Positions 24,162 to 32,441 of a stretch of 46,356 bases of DNA are shown in pieces. Source of the DNA: Lachnospiraceae bacterium UBA7160. Its GTDB lineage: Bacteria > Bacillota > Clostridia > Lachnospirales > Lachnospiraceae. Within the stretch, counting starts at the first letter, position 1, and every line of letters begins with the position of its first letter. Under the pieces are notes generated by a model. That model worked only from the letters and a program-made list of their open reading frames with translations, had not been told where the DNA came from and did no database searches. The position numbers and the translations under genes were made by a program. The stretch lies in the NCBI GenBank assembly GCA_002491565.1, contig DKWE01000101.1:1863-48218 (forward strand), given 5' to 3'.

Positions 24162-25229
24162 CTAAATAAGAACTGGGCAGGCTCCCGTATGCCAGAAGGG
24201 ATCGGGAGCCGCCGGCAAAAATCCAAGCCGCTGCGCGAACGCCAGCGCGCGCAGATTCGCAGGATGCACCTGCACAAGCAGCCGGTCTGCCGCCAGACTA
24301 TCCCGCGCATATGCGATGGCCGCCTGGCACATATCTATTCCAAGTCCCTGCCCGCGGTACGCTTCGTCCAGCATATACTCCATTTCCAGACAGAAGAGCG
24401 GCTCTGTGTTCCGGCTGTCCCTGCCGCCGCCCAGATCCAATTTCAGCACAAGCGGCCTGGCGCCTCCCAGAAGCTTTTCCGGCAGCGCGAACCCGCAGCA
24501 GCCGATCACCGGACCGTATGCCTCACATTCATCGACGTATTCATCCTGCCCCGGTTCCTCACAGTCTTCCGCAAGCACGACGCTCCAGAGTCCATACCCA
24601 TACAGCCGGTACTGGTGCTGTATATAAGCTGCCATCCGCTCCGGCTCAAAGCAGTTCTCTCCATTCTCGCCAAGTACCGCATACTGCATTCCTTCCTGAC
24701 AGCTGATCCGGTATAATGTATCAAGATCCTCCGGTGTGATGTCACGCAGGATCAGCCTCCTCGTTCTTGCAATCGTCACGGGCAGCCCGAGGACGCGCAG
24801 CAAATACGCTTCCAGGAATTGCAAATCCAGCCCTTCCAGATCCAGCACAACAAGCCCTGCTCCCTCAAAGAAAGAAGCCTCCGCCCTGCTACAAAGCTGC
24901 TGCCCTGCTTCCTGTCTCCGCTCTGCTCTTCCCAAAGGCGGCTGCTCCTCTAAAGCTGCTTTCTGTGAAGAACCGCCCACACCAATGCACGCAATCCCAT
25001 GTGCCGCAGCACACTGCGAAAGTGATATATCATCCGTAAGCACAAGAATATGTTTCTGCCAGCCAGACTCCTGATGCCCTGGATTTCCATACAAAAAAAT
25101 TTTCTCCAGCTGCTGCATCCCACATTGCCTGCAGATCACACCTTCCTGTGCCAGCTCACCCGCCAGCTGCGCCATCTGGTCTTGATGTTCCTTCCCCACC
25201 TTATAAAATACTGTTCGAAGCATCCGCAT
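24162..25229 (-). CDS. GNAT acetyltransferase with N-terminal HAD-like region
   Basis: A 355-residue protein. The C-terminal half is a GNAT domain: it starts near RRLILRDITPEDLDTLY and has the acetyl-CoA-binding segment YRGQGLGIDMCQAAIAYA and NLRALAFAQRLGF. The first 165 residues hold strands such as HILVLTDDISLSQCAAAHGI and GLVVLDLEGLDLQFLEAYLL that look like a partial HAD fold without its usual catalytic aspartates. The acceptor is unknown. ATG 25229 is chosen because GGAGA lies 7 bases before it; an earlier ATG at 25256 is crowded against another GGAGG. It follows the DUF3783 gene on the same strand. Confidence 0.8.
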   Translation of the reverse strand: MRMLRTVFYKVGKEHQDQMAQLAGELAQEGVICRQCGMQQLEKIFLYGNPGHQESGWQKHILVLTDDISLSQCAAAHGIACIGVGGSSQKAALEEQPPLGRAERRQEAGQQLCSRAEASFFEGAGLVVLDLEGLDLQFLEAYLLRVLGLPVTIARTRRLILRDITPEDLDTLYRISCQEGMQYAVLGENGENCFEPERMAAYIQHQYRLYGYGLWSVVLAEDCEEPGQDEYVDECEAYGPVIGCCGFALPEKLLGGARPLVLKLDLGGGRDSRNTEPLFCLEMEYMLDEAYRGQGLGIDMCQAAIAYARDSLAADRLLVQVHPANLRALAFAQRLGFLPAAPDPFWHTGACPVLI

Positions 25230-25271
25230 TTTACTGTCTCCGTTTTCTAACATCATACCTCCGCATGCAGG

Positions 25272-25673
25272 CTAAACGGTAGCCTGCGATGCCATCGCCT
25301 CGTGTTCGCGCTTCAGCTCCTCATACAATTCGCAGAAGGTCCAGTCACAGTTGCTCTTTGTGACAACTGCCTTGAGCGGTATCCGGATGCCGCCCTTGCG
25401 AAGTGCGGCAAGCAGCTCCTCCAGCCTCCGCTCTGAGGACAGGCACATCACAAGTACTTCGTCCGAAATCTTCTCAGCCTCAAGAGCTCCTGCGGATTCA
25501 TCCGCACCCTTCCCAGTCTCATATCCGTCCATCCCCGCCAGCGCGCCAATCCTCTCTCCTGTCTGCTCCGGCGCAACGGTCCGGATCCGGATGCCCATCC
25601 GCACCAGAATCCCCTTCAGCTTTGCCGTCTGCGGCGCCTGCGCCGGGGCATAATACAACACACATTCTCTCAT
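25272..25673 (-). CDS. DUF3783 domain protein
   Basis: A 133-residue protein. The end (IPLKAVVTKSNCDWTFCELY, then EELKREHE) matches the DUF3783 domain, a small domain of unknown function common in Clostridia. GGAGGGG lies 6 bases before ATG 25673; the longer open frame upstream lacks a ribosome binding site. It precedes the GNAT gene by about 40 bases, so the two probably form a small operon. Confidence 0.82.
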   Translation of the reverse strand: MRECVLYYAPAQAPQTAKLKGILVRMGIRIRTVAPEQTGERIGALAGMDGYETGKGADESAGALEAEKISDEVLVMCLSSERRLEELLAALRKGGIRIPLKAVVTKSNCDWTFCELYEELKREHEAMASQATV

Positions 25674-25756
25674 ACAGTTCCCCTCCAGAGTCTTTTCCCC
25701 CAGTGTACCATAGCTTCTCCAAATAGACAAGCAGTCAGGGCCATAGGAATGAATGC

Positions 25757-25816
25757 AAAAAAATGATCATAGAAAAGGACCCCTTCCTGACAGTAAGGAG
25801 CCCTTTTCTATATCAT
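25757..25816 (-). terminator. Terminator of the GH3 gene
   Basis: On the minus strand a long stem (ATGAT + ATAGAAAAGG with CCTTTTCTAT + ATCAT, one bulge) ends in seven T (complement of A at 25757-25763). It lies about 80 bases after the GH3 stop codon. Confidence 0.85.
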
Positions 25817-25894
25817 AATTCCGTAAAGATGCGAAGCAGAAAGCATCTATCCGGTTCGCGCCTGGCAGATGCTTCTGTTCCGTATGCCCGGAAT

Positions 25895-28090
25895 CTATTT
25901 TCTTATATACTGTACCTCTGCCGGAGCTTTCCCGGTCAGCTCGCGGCTGCGGGCATCCGGCTGGCTTGTTCCGACGTAGAAGGTGAACTTCTTCCCGTCC
26001 ACGCGCCGCTTGCCATCCTCACCAACCACGGTAAATGCCAGTGGTGATACCGGAATCTGAACGCTCTTATGCTCACCCGCCTCCAGATGAATTCTTCTGA
26101 AGGCACAGAGGAACGGATTCTTAATTGCATCTGCAGAATCGTGATTCTTTACATACACCTGCAGCACCTCATCCGTCGCGCGCGCGCCGCGGTTTTCCAT
26201 CTCCGCCTCGAGCACCACACGCGCAGAATCTTCCGCGCTTCCAGGCTCTATACCACACTTCACACCGCATCCGGAATCTGTCTGCTCCGCATTTCCGCCA
26301 TCGCCTGCGCACGATGCACTGCAGCCATCCTCCGCCACACGCGCCTCTGTCACATACACATCCCCATACGTCAGTCCATAGCCGAACGGATACTGTGCCG
26401 GGCCATCCATGTAGCGGTAGGTACGGCCCTCCATCCGGTAGTCCGTAAATTCCGGCAGCTCTTCCAGCGACTGATAAAATGTCACCGGCAGTTTTCCGGA
26501 CGGGGAGGTCTCGCCAAACAGTACCTGCGCTGCCGCTCTGCCGCCCTGTGCGCCCGGATACCAGAGCTGCATCACTGCATTGAAATGCTCCGCCGCATAG
26601 CTCATATCGATATCACTTCCTGACATCAGAAGGAGCACGACCGGCTTGCCAGTCTCTGCAACCGCCTCCATCAGATCCCGCTGCACCTTCGGCAGCAGCA
26701 GATCCACCTTGTCTCCGGAGGCCGCCTGATTTCCGGTATCTCCTTCTTCGCCCTCCAGCGTCTCATCAAGGCCCACCACCAGAAGCACCACATCACTGTT
26801 ATCCGCCACGATCTTCGCCTCCGCCAGACGGTCCCCGGCAAATGCAAGTCCCTCCGAGCGGTCCTTCCACAGCTCACATCCGACTGATGTCAGCACACGC
26901 ACGTCCTCACCCAGATAATCCTGAAGCCCTTCCAGCACCGTCACATACCTGGATGCTGTCCCGTGGTAATTTCCAATCAGCGCACTGCGGCTGTCCGCAT
27001 TCGGCCCGATCACACCAACCGTGTGCAGCTTCGAACGGTCCAGAGGCAGAATGCCGTCGTTCTTCAAAAGTACAAAGCTCTCCCGCGCTGCCTTCTCCGA
27101 CAGTGCAAGATGCTCCGGCGACTCCACCTCCGTATACGGAATCGCATCATACTCGCTTCCGTCAAATAAGCCAAGCAGATAGCGTGTCGTGAACAGGCGT
27201 ACCGCTGCCTCCGTGATCGTCTCCTCCGTCACAAGACCATCCTGAAGCGCGCCGAGGATGTGCAGATATGTATTGCCGCAGTTCAGATCGCAACCCCGGT
27301 TTATCGCCATCGCCGCCGACTCACGCGCATTGTTCGTCACCATATGATGCATATGGAAATCAGCGATCGCCCAGCAGTCGGAAACAAAATGTCCCTCAAA
27401 CCCCCACTCGCCGCGCAGGATCTCCTGCAGGCGTGTGCTTCCGCAGCACGGCTCACCATTCGTACGGTTGTATGCGCCCATGACCGCCTCGACGCCAGCC
27501 TCCTGCACCAGAGCCTGGAACGCCGGAAGATACGTTTCCCCCATATCCTTCTCGCTCGCCTGCGCATCAAACTCATGGCGGATCGCCTCCGGCCCGGAGT
27601 GCACCGCAAAATGCTTCGCACACGCCGCTGCCTTCATCGTTTCCCCGTCGCCCTGCAGTCCCTCGACGAACGCAACGCCGAGCCTGCTGGTCAGATACGG
27701 ATCCTCGCCAAACGTCTCATGACCGCGCCCCCAACGCGGATCACGGAAAATATTCACATTCGGAGACCAGAAGGTCAGCCCCTTGTAAATATCACGGTCG
27801 CCTTTTCCCGCATATGCATTGTACTTCGCGCGGCCCTCCGTTGCAATGACATCCGCTTCTTCTTTCACAAGCTCCGTATCAAATGTGGCAGCCATGCCAA
27901 TTGCCTGCGGAAATACAGTCGCCTGCCCCGCGCGCGCCACGCCGTGCAGCCCCTCATTCCACCAGTTGTACGCCGGGATCCCAAGTCTCTTGATCGCAGG
28001 CGCGCCATACTTCAGCTGCGCTGCCTTCTCTTCCAGTGTCATCTGCGCCACCAGCGCCTCCGCCTTTTTCCTTGCCTCTTTTCTGTCCAT
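25895..28090 (-). CDS. GH3 family beta-glycosidase (beta-xylosidase/glucosidase type)
   Basis: A 731-residue intracellular GH3 enzyme. It shows YNWWNEGLHGVARAG, FRDPRWGRGHETFGEDPYLT, AACAKHFAVHSGPE and the nucleophile aspartate in HFVSDCWAIADFH, followed by the second alpha/beta domain and a C-terminal fibronectin-III-like domain. The WNEGLHG and DPRWGRG forms are like those of the xylosidase branch, but substrate cannot be fixed. Near residue 580-640 a Cys/Gly/Ser-rich insert (GCSASCAGDGGNAEQ, SGCGVKCG) interrupts the last domain. ATG 28090 has AGGAGG 5 bases before it; 11 codons of open frame upstream are ignored. It is divergent from an AraC gene. Confidence 0.93.
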   Translation of the reverse strand: MDRKEARKKAEALVAQMTLEEKAAQLKYGAPAIKRLGIPAYNWWNEGLHGVARAGQATVFPQAIGMAATFDTELVKEEADVIATEGRAKYNAYAGKGDRDIYKGLTFWSPNVNIFRDPRWGRGHETFGEDPYLTSRLGVAFVEGLQGDGETMKAAACAKHFAVHSGPEAIRHEFDAQASEKDMGETYLPAFQALVQEAGVEAVMGAYNRTNGEPCCGSTRLQEILRGEWGFEGHFVSDCWAIADFHMHHMVTNNARESAAMAINRGCDLNCGNTYLHILGALQDGLVTEETITEAAVRLFTTRYLLGLFDGSEYDAIPYTEVESPEHLALSEKAARESFVLLKNDGILPLDRSKLHTVGVIGPNADSRSALIGNYHGTASRYVTVLEGLQDYLGEDVRVLTSVGCELWKDRSEGLAFAGDRLAEAKIVADNSDVVLLVVGLDETLEGEEGDTGNQAASGDKVDLLLPKVQRDLMEAVAETGKPVVLLLMSGSDIDMSYAAEHFNAVMQLWYPGAQGGRAAAQVLFGETSPSGKLPVTFYQSLEELPEFTDYRMEGRTYRYMDGPAQYPFGYGLTYGDVYVTEARVAEDGCSASCAGDGGNAEQTDSGCGVKCGIEPGSAEDSARVVLEAEMENRGARATDEVLQVYVKNHDSADAIKNPFLCAFRRIHLEAGEHKSVQIPVSPLAFTVVGEDGKRRVDGKKFTFYVGTSQPDARSRELTGKAPAEVQYIRK

Positions 28091-28133
28091 GTCTTCCTCC
28101 TGTCTGATCCAATGATCATCCAATCAATATGCC

Positions 28134-28145
28134 TTTTACGTAAAA
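28134..28145. promoter_or_regulatory. 12-bp palindrome in the GH3 leader, probable operator
   Basis: TTTTACGTAAAA is a perfect palindrome about +26 to +37 from the expected GH3 start. A central CG with A/T flanks is the style of LacI-family operators, but no LacI gene is in the window. The divergent AraC regulator is an alternative owner. Confidence 0.45.
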
Positions 28146-28177
28146 CTTTGCCCACAAGTGTCTGAAATTGTACAACT

Positions 28178-28186
28178 ATTATAGCA
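28178..28186 (-). promoter_or_regulatory. Extended -10 promoter of the GH3 gene
   Basis: On the minus strand TGC-TATAAT (hexamer 28178-28183) with no good -35. Dependence on an activator, such as the neighbouring AraC protein, would fit. Confidence 0.6.
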
Positions 28187-28248
28187 CCGCGCCGAATATA
28201 AATCTGTATAATTATTGCTTCTTAATTCGCACTTTGTGCGCTTCTGGG

Positions 28249-28277
28249 TCGCCAAACGCTGCAATCTGTGCTATACT
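28249..28277 (+). promoter_or_regulatory. Promoter of the AraC gene at 28328
   Basis: TCGCCA (28249-28254), 17 bases, then TGC-TATACT (hexamer 28272-28277), an extended -10. An 8-bp inverted repeat follows in the leader (AGCGGTGC 28278-28285, GCACCGCT 28302-28309), with a smaller dyad CGCAC/GTGCG at 28229-28241. Confidence 0.55.
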
Positions 28278-28327
28278 AGCGGTGCAGCAAACCTGCTGAA
28301 CGCACCGCTGCCTGAAAGGATTTACCT

Positions 28328-29194
28328 ATGATAGAGAATCTGAGTGGAATTCATGAAACGGTTAATTACCGCCAAAATACACAGCTGCGGCTCCACTATA
28401 ATACAGAGCCGGAAAATTTTCCGCCCCACTGGCATACCCCTTTTGAGGTCATTATGCCGACCCGAAACGGTTATCAGGTCAAATGCGGCGACCAGGTCTA
28501 TGTACTCAAAGAGCGTGATATTATCATTATCTGCCCTGGCGCCATTCATGAGCTGCTCGCCCCGGAGGACGGCGAACGCATCATTTTTCAGCCGCTGCTC
28601 CCCCAGGCCGGTATTCAGGAGCTGCAGCTGCTGATTCCAATGCTCACGCCCGCTGCTGTTGTTACGCCAGAGACCAGCCCTGAAATCCATGCGCGAATCC
28701 ATGCGCTGATGCTGGAAATTAAAAGAGAATACCTTGACAACCCTCCCTACGCAGAGCTGTCCATCTACTCCCATTTCCTTGAGATTCTGGTTCTGGTAGG
28801 CCGGAACTGCGCCCATTCCCGCCAGGAACAGTTCGGCGCAAGAGATGCCAAGCAGAAGGAGTACATGGAGAAATTCCTGTTCATCACGAACTACATCGGG
28901 GAGCATTTTACAGAGAATCTGACACTGGAGCAAGTCGCATCGCTTGCCGGATTCAGCAAGTACCATTTTACCCGGCTATTCAAACAGTACGCAGACACCT
29001 CGTTCTATAAATACCTGAACCAAAAGCGGATCGAGCACGCGAAGACGCTCCTGCTTGACCCGAATCTGTCCGTCATTGAGGTCGCGCTGGCCTCCGGGTT
29101 CTCCAGCCTGTCCGCTTTCCTGCGGATGTTCAAACAACTGAACCACTGCACCCCCACCGAATTCCGGGTTCTGTACCAGGTGACTGGCGGCTGA
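28328..29194 (+). CDS. AraC-family regulator, divergent from GH3
   Basis: A 288-residue regulator. The N-terminal cupin region includes FPPHWHTPFEVIMPTRNGY and a ligand-binding barrel. The C-terminal half has the two helix-turn-helix motifs (LTLEQVASLAGFSKYHFTRL and VIEVALASGFSSLSAFLRMF). AAAGGA lies 7 bases before the ATG. Divergent position makes it the likely regulator of the GH3 glycosidase. The signal is probably a beta-linked oligosaccharide or its monomer (inference). Confidence 0.92.
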   Translation: MIENLSGIHETVNYRQNTQLRLHYNTEPENFPPHWHTPFEVIMPTRNGYQVKCGDQVYVLKERDIIIICPGAIHELLAPEDGERIIFQPLLPQAGIQELQLLIPMLTPAAVVTPETSPEIHARIHALMLEIKREYLDNPPYAELSIYSHFLEILVLVGRNCAHSRQEQFGARDAKQKEYMEKFLFITNYIGEHFTENLTLEQVASLAGFSKYHFTRLFKQYADTSFYKYLNQKRIEHAKTLLLDPNLSVIEVALASGFSSLSAFLRMFKQLNHCTPTEFRVLYQVTGG

Positions 29195-29637
29195 ACAGCC
29201 GCTATGCGCCTGACCGTTTCCTGTATTGCCGCAGAGAAAGACCGAGCCTGGTTCTGACTGGCTGCATCAGAATAAACTCCCGCACACTGGTAACAAGTCC
29301 TCTTATTCTGCCATCTCGCTTTCTTCGCAAACCCTTATTTTACAGTAGTTGTTATGTTTTCTTTCTGGTCACAAAAATATATGTCGATTGCCAGTATTTT
29401 CTTGCCTTTCTTTCAAATAAATGATATGATGTGTAATATCGAAGCACTGTTCACGATCTCGCAGCGGCAGTATATCCAATTCATCCTGCCGGCGCCTGGA
29501 CCCTGTGCTGTCCACAGGCAAATCCATGAACAGGAAATATAAAGCGGTTCCTCGCAGCAGGCGGCTTGCATGACACGCATGTGCATGCCGGACAAGCCAC
29601 AGGCTCCTGGCCGACGGATAGATAGGAGAATTTTGAC
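29195..29637 (+). other. Gap upstream of the c-di-GMP gene
   Basis: A plus-strand promoter is visible: TTGCCT (29402-29407), 17 bases, TATGAT (29425-29430). This leaves a leader of about 200 bases with several short GC-rich dyads (for example GCATGTGCATGC near 29580). I looked for a c-di-GMP riboswitch because of the downstream gene and did not find the required motifs. Nothing else was recognised in 29195-29400. Confidence 0.5.
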
Positions 29638-32361
29638 ATGAATAAAGCCTTGGCTGATCCGACGAAGCGCAGGGAAACGATTGAGACTTACCTGGAAACG
29701 ATTCGTGATCTGAGCAAGAGTACAGATGACTATTTATATCTGATGGACCTCGATACCCACCGTGCCTACTTTACCAACGACATCCACCTGAAATACAATG
29801 TCCCGCCCTGCGGAGACGAGGGGATTCAGGTGGACGAGTGGTCGCGTACAATTTACCCGCGTGACTCTCTGGCCGTCGCCGAGGATTTGCAGAAAATCCT
29901 GAGCGGCGCAAAGACTACGCACAACATGGAATACCGCCTGATCGACCACAATGGGAACCGGACCTGGATCAGCTGCCGGGGCGAGGTGTTCTGCGACGCA
30001 GCCGGGAAACCGCTTTTTATGCTGGGACGTGTCTCCGACACGGTTCTCGGCTCCAAGACAGACTCCCTGACCGGACTTTTGAACGGGCGGAAGTATGTAG
30101 AAGACATCCAGACTGCCATTGCCCAAAAGGCAGACGGCTGTCTGCTCGTCCTCGGACTTGACAATTTCAAGGACATCAACATCAAATATGGCCGCATGTT
30201 CGGCAACCATCTGCTGAAAACAGTCGCCCAGACGCTGGAAAAGATCATCAGCCCCGTTCATCTGCTTTATCGCCTTGATGGCGATCATTTCGGCGTCAAC
30301 CTGATTTCTAACAGCAAGGAGACCGTGGAGCAGGTCTATACTGCCATCCAGAAAGATGTCCCTGCCTACTGCACTCTCTCCGCCGGAGCCGTTCTGTATC
30401 ACAGCGAAATGGCGGCAGACGGCGAGACACTCTTCCAGTATGCGGAGACCGCGCTTGACCGTGCCAAGAGACAGGGAAAGAACATGCTGGTCTTTTTCTC
30501 ACCCGATGAGTATGAAGAACGAAAGAGTACAGTAGAGCTGCTCACGGAGATGCGTGCAAGTATTCAGGACAATTTTCACGGCTTTTTCCTGTGTTATCAG
30601 CCGCAGGTCTGTACAGACACCTGCCGTCTCTTTGGCGCGGAAGCGCTGCTGCGCTACGAATCGCCCACACGCGGTCTTGTCGGACCGACAGAGTTTATCC
30701 CCCTGCTGGAACAGAGTGAGCTGATCTGTCAGGTCGGACGCTGGGTACTCCGGACTGCGCTTGCGATGTGCCTCAAATGGCGCCAGACAATCCCTGACCT
30801 TCACATGAGCGTGAATATTTCCTATATCCAGCTTCGTCAGAAGAATATTGCACAGATGGTCCTCGACGATCTCCATGCATCCGGACTTCCAGGGTCCGCG
30901 CTGACGCTCGAGGTCACTGAGAGCATGCAGCTGGAGGATTATGAATATTTCAATCAGATCTTTTTCCAGTGGGAGCAGGAGGGCATCTCGATTGCCATCG
31001 ATGATTTTGGCACAGGCTATTCCAGCCTCGGCTATCTCAAGAGCATGGAGATCGACGAGGTCAAGATTGATCGCTGTTTCGTGCGCGGTATCCAGAACAG
31101 CGCTTACAGCTATCAGCTGCTGAATAATACGATTGACCTCGCGCGAACGACCCGGATCCGCGTCTGCTGCGAGGGAGTTGAGACAGAGGATGAACTCCTG
31201 GTTCTGAAAGAGCTCATGCCGGATACCCTGCAGGGCTACCTGTTCGCGGTTCCCTATCCGCAAAATGATTTTGAAGAGCTTTACATCAATTCCGGATCTG
31301 CCGAATTCCGCAAGCGTCTGGAAAAGGAAAGCCACTACCGGGTACTCACAGAGACGGAGGGCACAGGCAGTTCGTCTGCGGAAACGGTCCCGGAGCTTGA
31401 ATATCCGCTGATGCGCGAGCTTTTAGATCCGATGAATCAGACCTACATCCTGGATCTGATGCGGAAAAGTGATTTTTACGAGGCAATGCTCTCTGAGACC
31501 ATCGCCTATGCAGAGATCGACATTGAAACCGGCCAGCCGCTGACCACCGGCGGGCTCTGGCTCTCCTACGAGGACGAATGCCGCCAGTGGAGCCGACCCC
31601 TGTTTGATGTGATTGTCAGTCACATTGCAGAGACGGTGTCCCCCGAGGATGCGAAGCAGTGTCTCCAGTATTTCAATGAAAACTCTCTGCAGAAGCTGTT
31701 CCAGGCGGGAAGCTCCACACAGAAGCACTGCTTCCGCCGCTTTGTAGACGGAGAGCCGCGCTGGGTGGAACTGGTTATCCACCTGTTCCAGGAGCATTTC
31801 ACAAAGAGCACCTATGCACTGCTGTATCTAAAGGACATCGATGTCGAGAAAAAGAAAGAAATCGCCCAGGTCTCTGCTGCGAACACAGATCCGCTCACCG
31901 GGGTCTATAACCGCAGGGTGTTTGAGTCCGAGGTCACACGTTTTCTTGAGCGGAAGCACGGAACGCATAGTGGAGCGCTCCTGATGCTGGATATCGATGA
32001 TTTCAAGTCCATCAATGACCGTTATGGCCACCTCGAGGGAGACTCAGCGCTGCTGCGGGTCACAGAGGTGCTGCAGTCCACCTTCCGGCAGAGAGATATC
32101 GTGGGAAGGCTCGGCGGCGACGAATTTCTTGCTTTCATCAAGGACGTGACAAGCCGCGAGATCCTCGACCGCCGCGTAGAGGAGCTGCGCCAGACGCTTC
32201 GGCGAACGAAAGGGATACCGCTGACTTGCAGCGTTGGGATTACATTCATACGCGGAGAGGATTCCAACTATGCAGAGTATCTCAAACAGGCTGACCAGGC
32301 GCTGTACCAGAGTAAAAAGTGTGGGAAGGACTGTGCGTTTTATTTTGAAGATATGAATTGA
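29638..32361 (+). CDS. Cyclic-di-GMP protein: PAS-GGDEF-EAL-GGDEF
   Basis: A 907-residue soluble signalling protein. Residues about 30-140 form a PAS-like sensor. A first GGDEF domain (142-290) is degenerate: the signature is RLDGDHFG instead of GGDEF. An EAL phosphodiesterase domain (303-555) looks complete: AEALLRYESP, MSVNISY, EVTESMQ, IDDFGTGYSSL, VKIDRCF, CEGVETEDE and QGYLF. After a second sensor-like region (about 600-745) a second GGDEF domain is intact (RLGGDEFLAF) with an RxxD product-inhibition site (RQRD) before it. The protein may therefore both make and break c-di-GMP. AGGAGA lies 8 bases before the ATG. Confidence 0.93.
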   Translation: MNKALADPTKRRETIETYLETIRDLSKSTDDYLYLMDLDTHRAYFTNDIHLKYNVPPCGDEGIQVDEWSRTIYPRDSLAVAEDLQKILSGAKTTHNMEYRLIDHNGNRTWISCRGEVFCDAAGKPLFMLGRVSDTVLGSKTDSLTGLLNGRKYVEDIQTAIAQKADGCLLVLGLDNFKDINIKYGRMFGNHLLKTVAQTLEKIISPVHLLYRLDGDHFGVNLISNSKETVEQVYTAIQKDVPAYCTLSAGAVLYHSEMAADGETLFQYAETALDRAKRQGKNMLVFFSPDEYEERKSTVELLTEMRASIQDNFHGFFLCYQPQVCTDTCRLFGAEALLRYESPTRGLVGPTEFIPLLEQSELICQVGRWVLRTALAMCLKWRQTIPDLHMSVNISYIQLRQKNIAQMVLDDLHASGLPGSALTLEVTESMQLEDYEYFNQIFFQWEQEGISIAIDDFGTGYSSLGYLKSMEIDEVKIDRCFVRGIQNSAYSYQLLNNTIDLARTTRIRVCCEGVETEDELLVLKELMPDTLQGYLFAVPYPQNDFEELYINSGSAEFRKRLEKESHYRVLTETEGTGSSSAETVPELEYPLMRELLDPMNQTYILDLMRKSDFYEAMLSETIAYAEIDIETGQPLTTGGLWLSYEDECRQWSRPLFDVIVSHIAETVSPEDAKQCLQYFNENSLQKLFQAGSSTQKHCFRRFVDGEPRWVELVIHLFQEHFTKSTYALLYLKDIDVEKKKEIAQVSAANTDPLTGVYNRRVFESEVTRFLERKHGTHSGALLMLDIDDFKSINDRYGHLEGDSALLRVTEVLQSTFRQRDIVGRLGGDEFLAFIKDVTSREILDRRVEELRQTLRRTKGIPLTCSVGITFIRGEDSNYAEYLKQADQALYQSKKCGKDCAFYFEDMN

Positions 32362-32400
32362 AAAAATCGGACTGCCATCCAGGTAGTCCGATTTTCTATC
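32361..32400. terminator. Bidirectional terminator between the c-di-GMP gene and leuS
   Basis: AAAATCGGACT (32363-32373) and AGTCCGATTTT (32385-32395) form an 11-bp stem. Plus strand continues TTTTCTATCTTT; minus strand has six T. It separates two convergent genes. Confidence 0.85.
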
Positions 32401-32441
32401 TTTAGCCAGTAGCCTGGCTCACATAACTGCTCAGCCAGTTT

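Noticed and set aside
29437..29637. c-di-GMP-I riboswitch in the leader of the GGDEF/EAL gene
   Set aside because: A GGCAAATCC stretch loosely recalls the motif, but the conserved GGACGCAAAGCC segment and the paired helices are missing.
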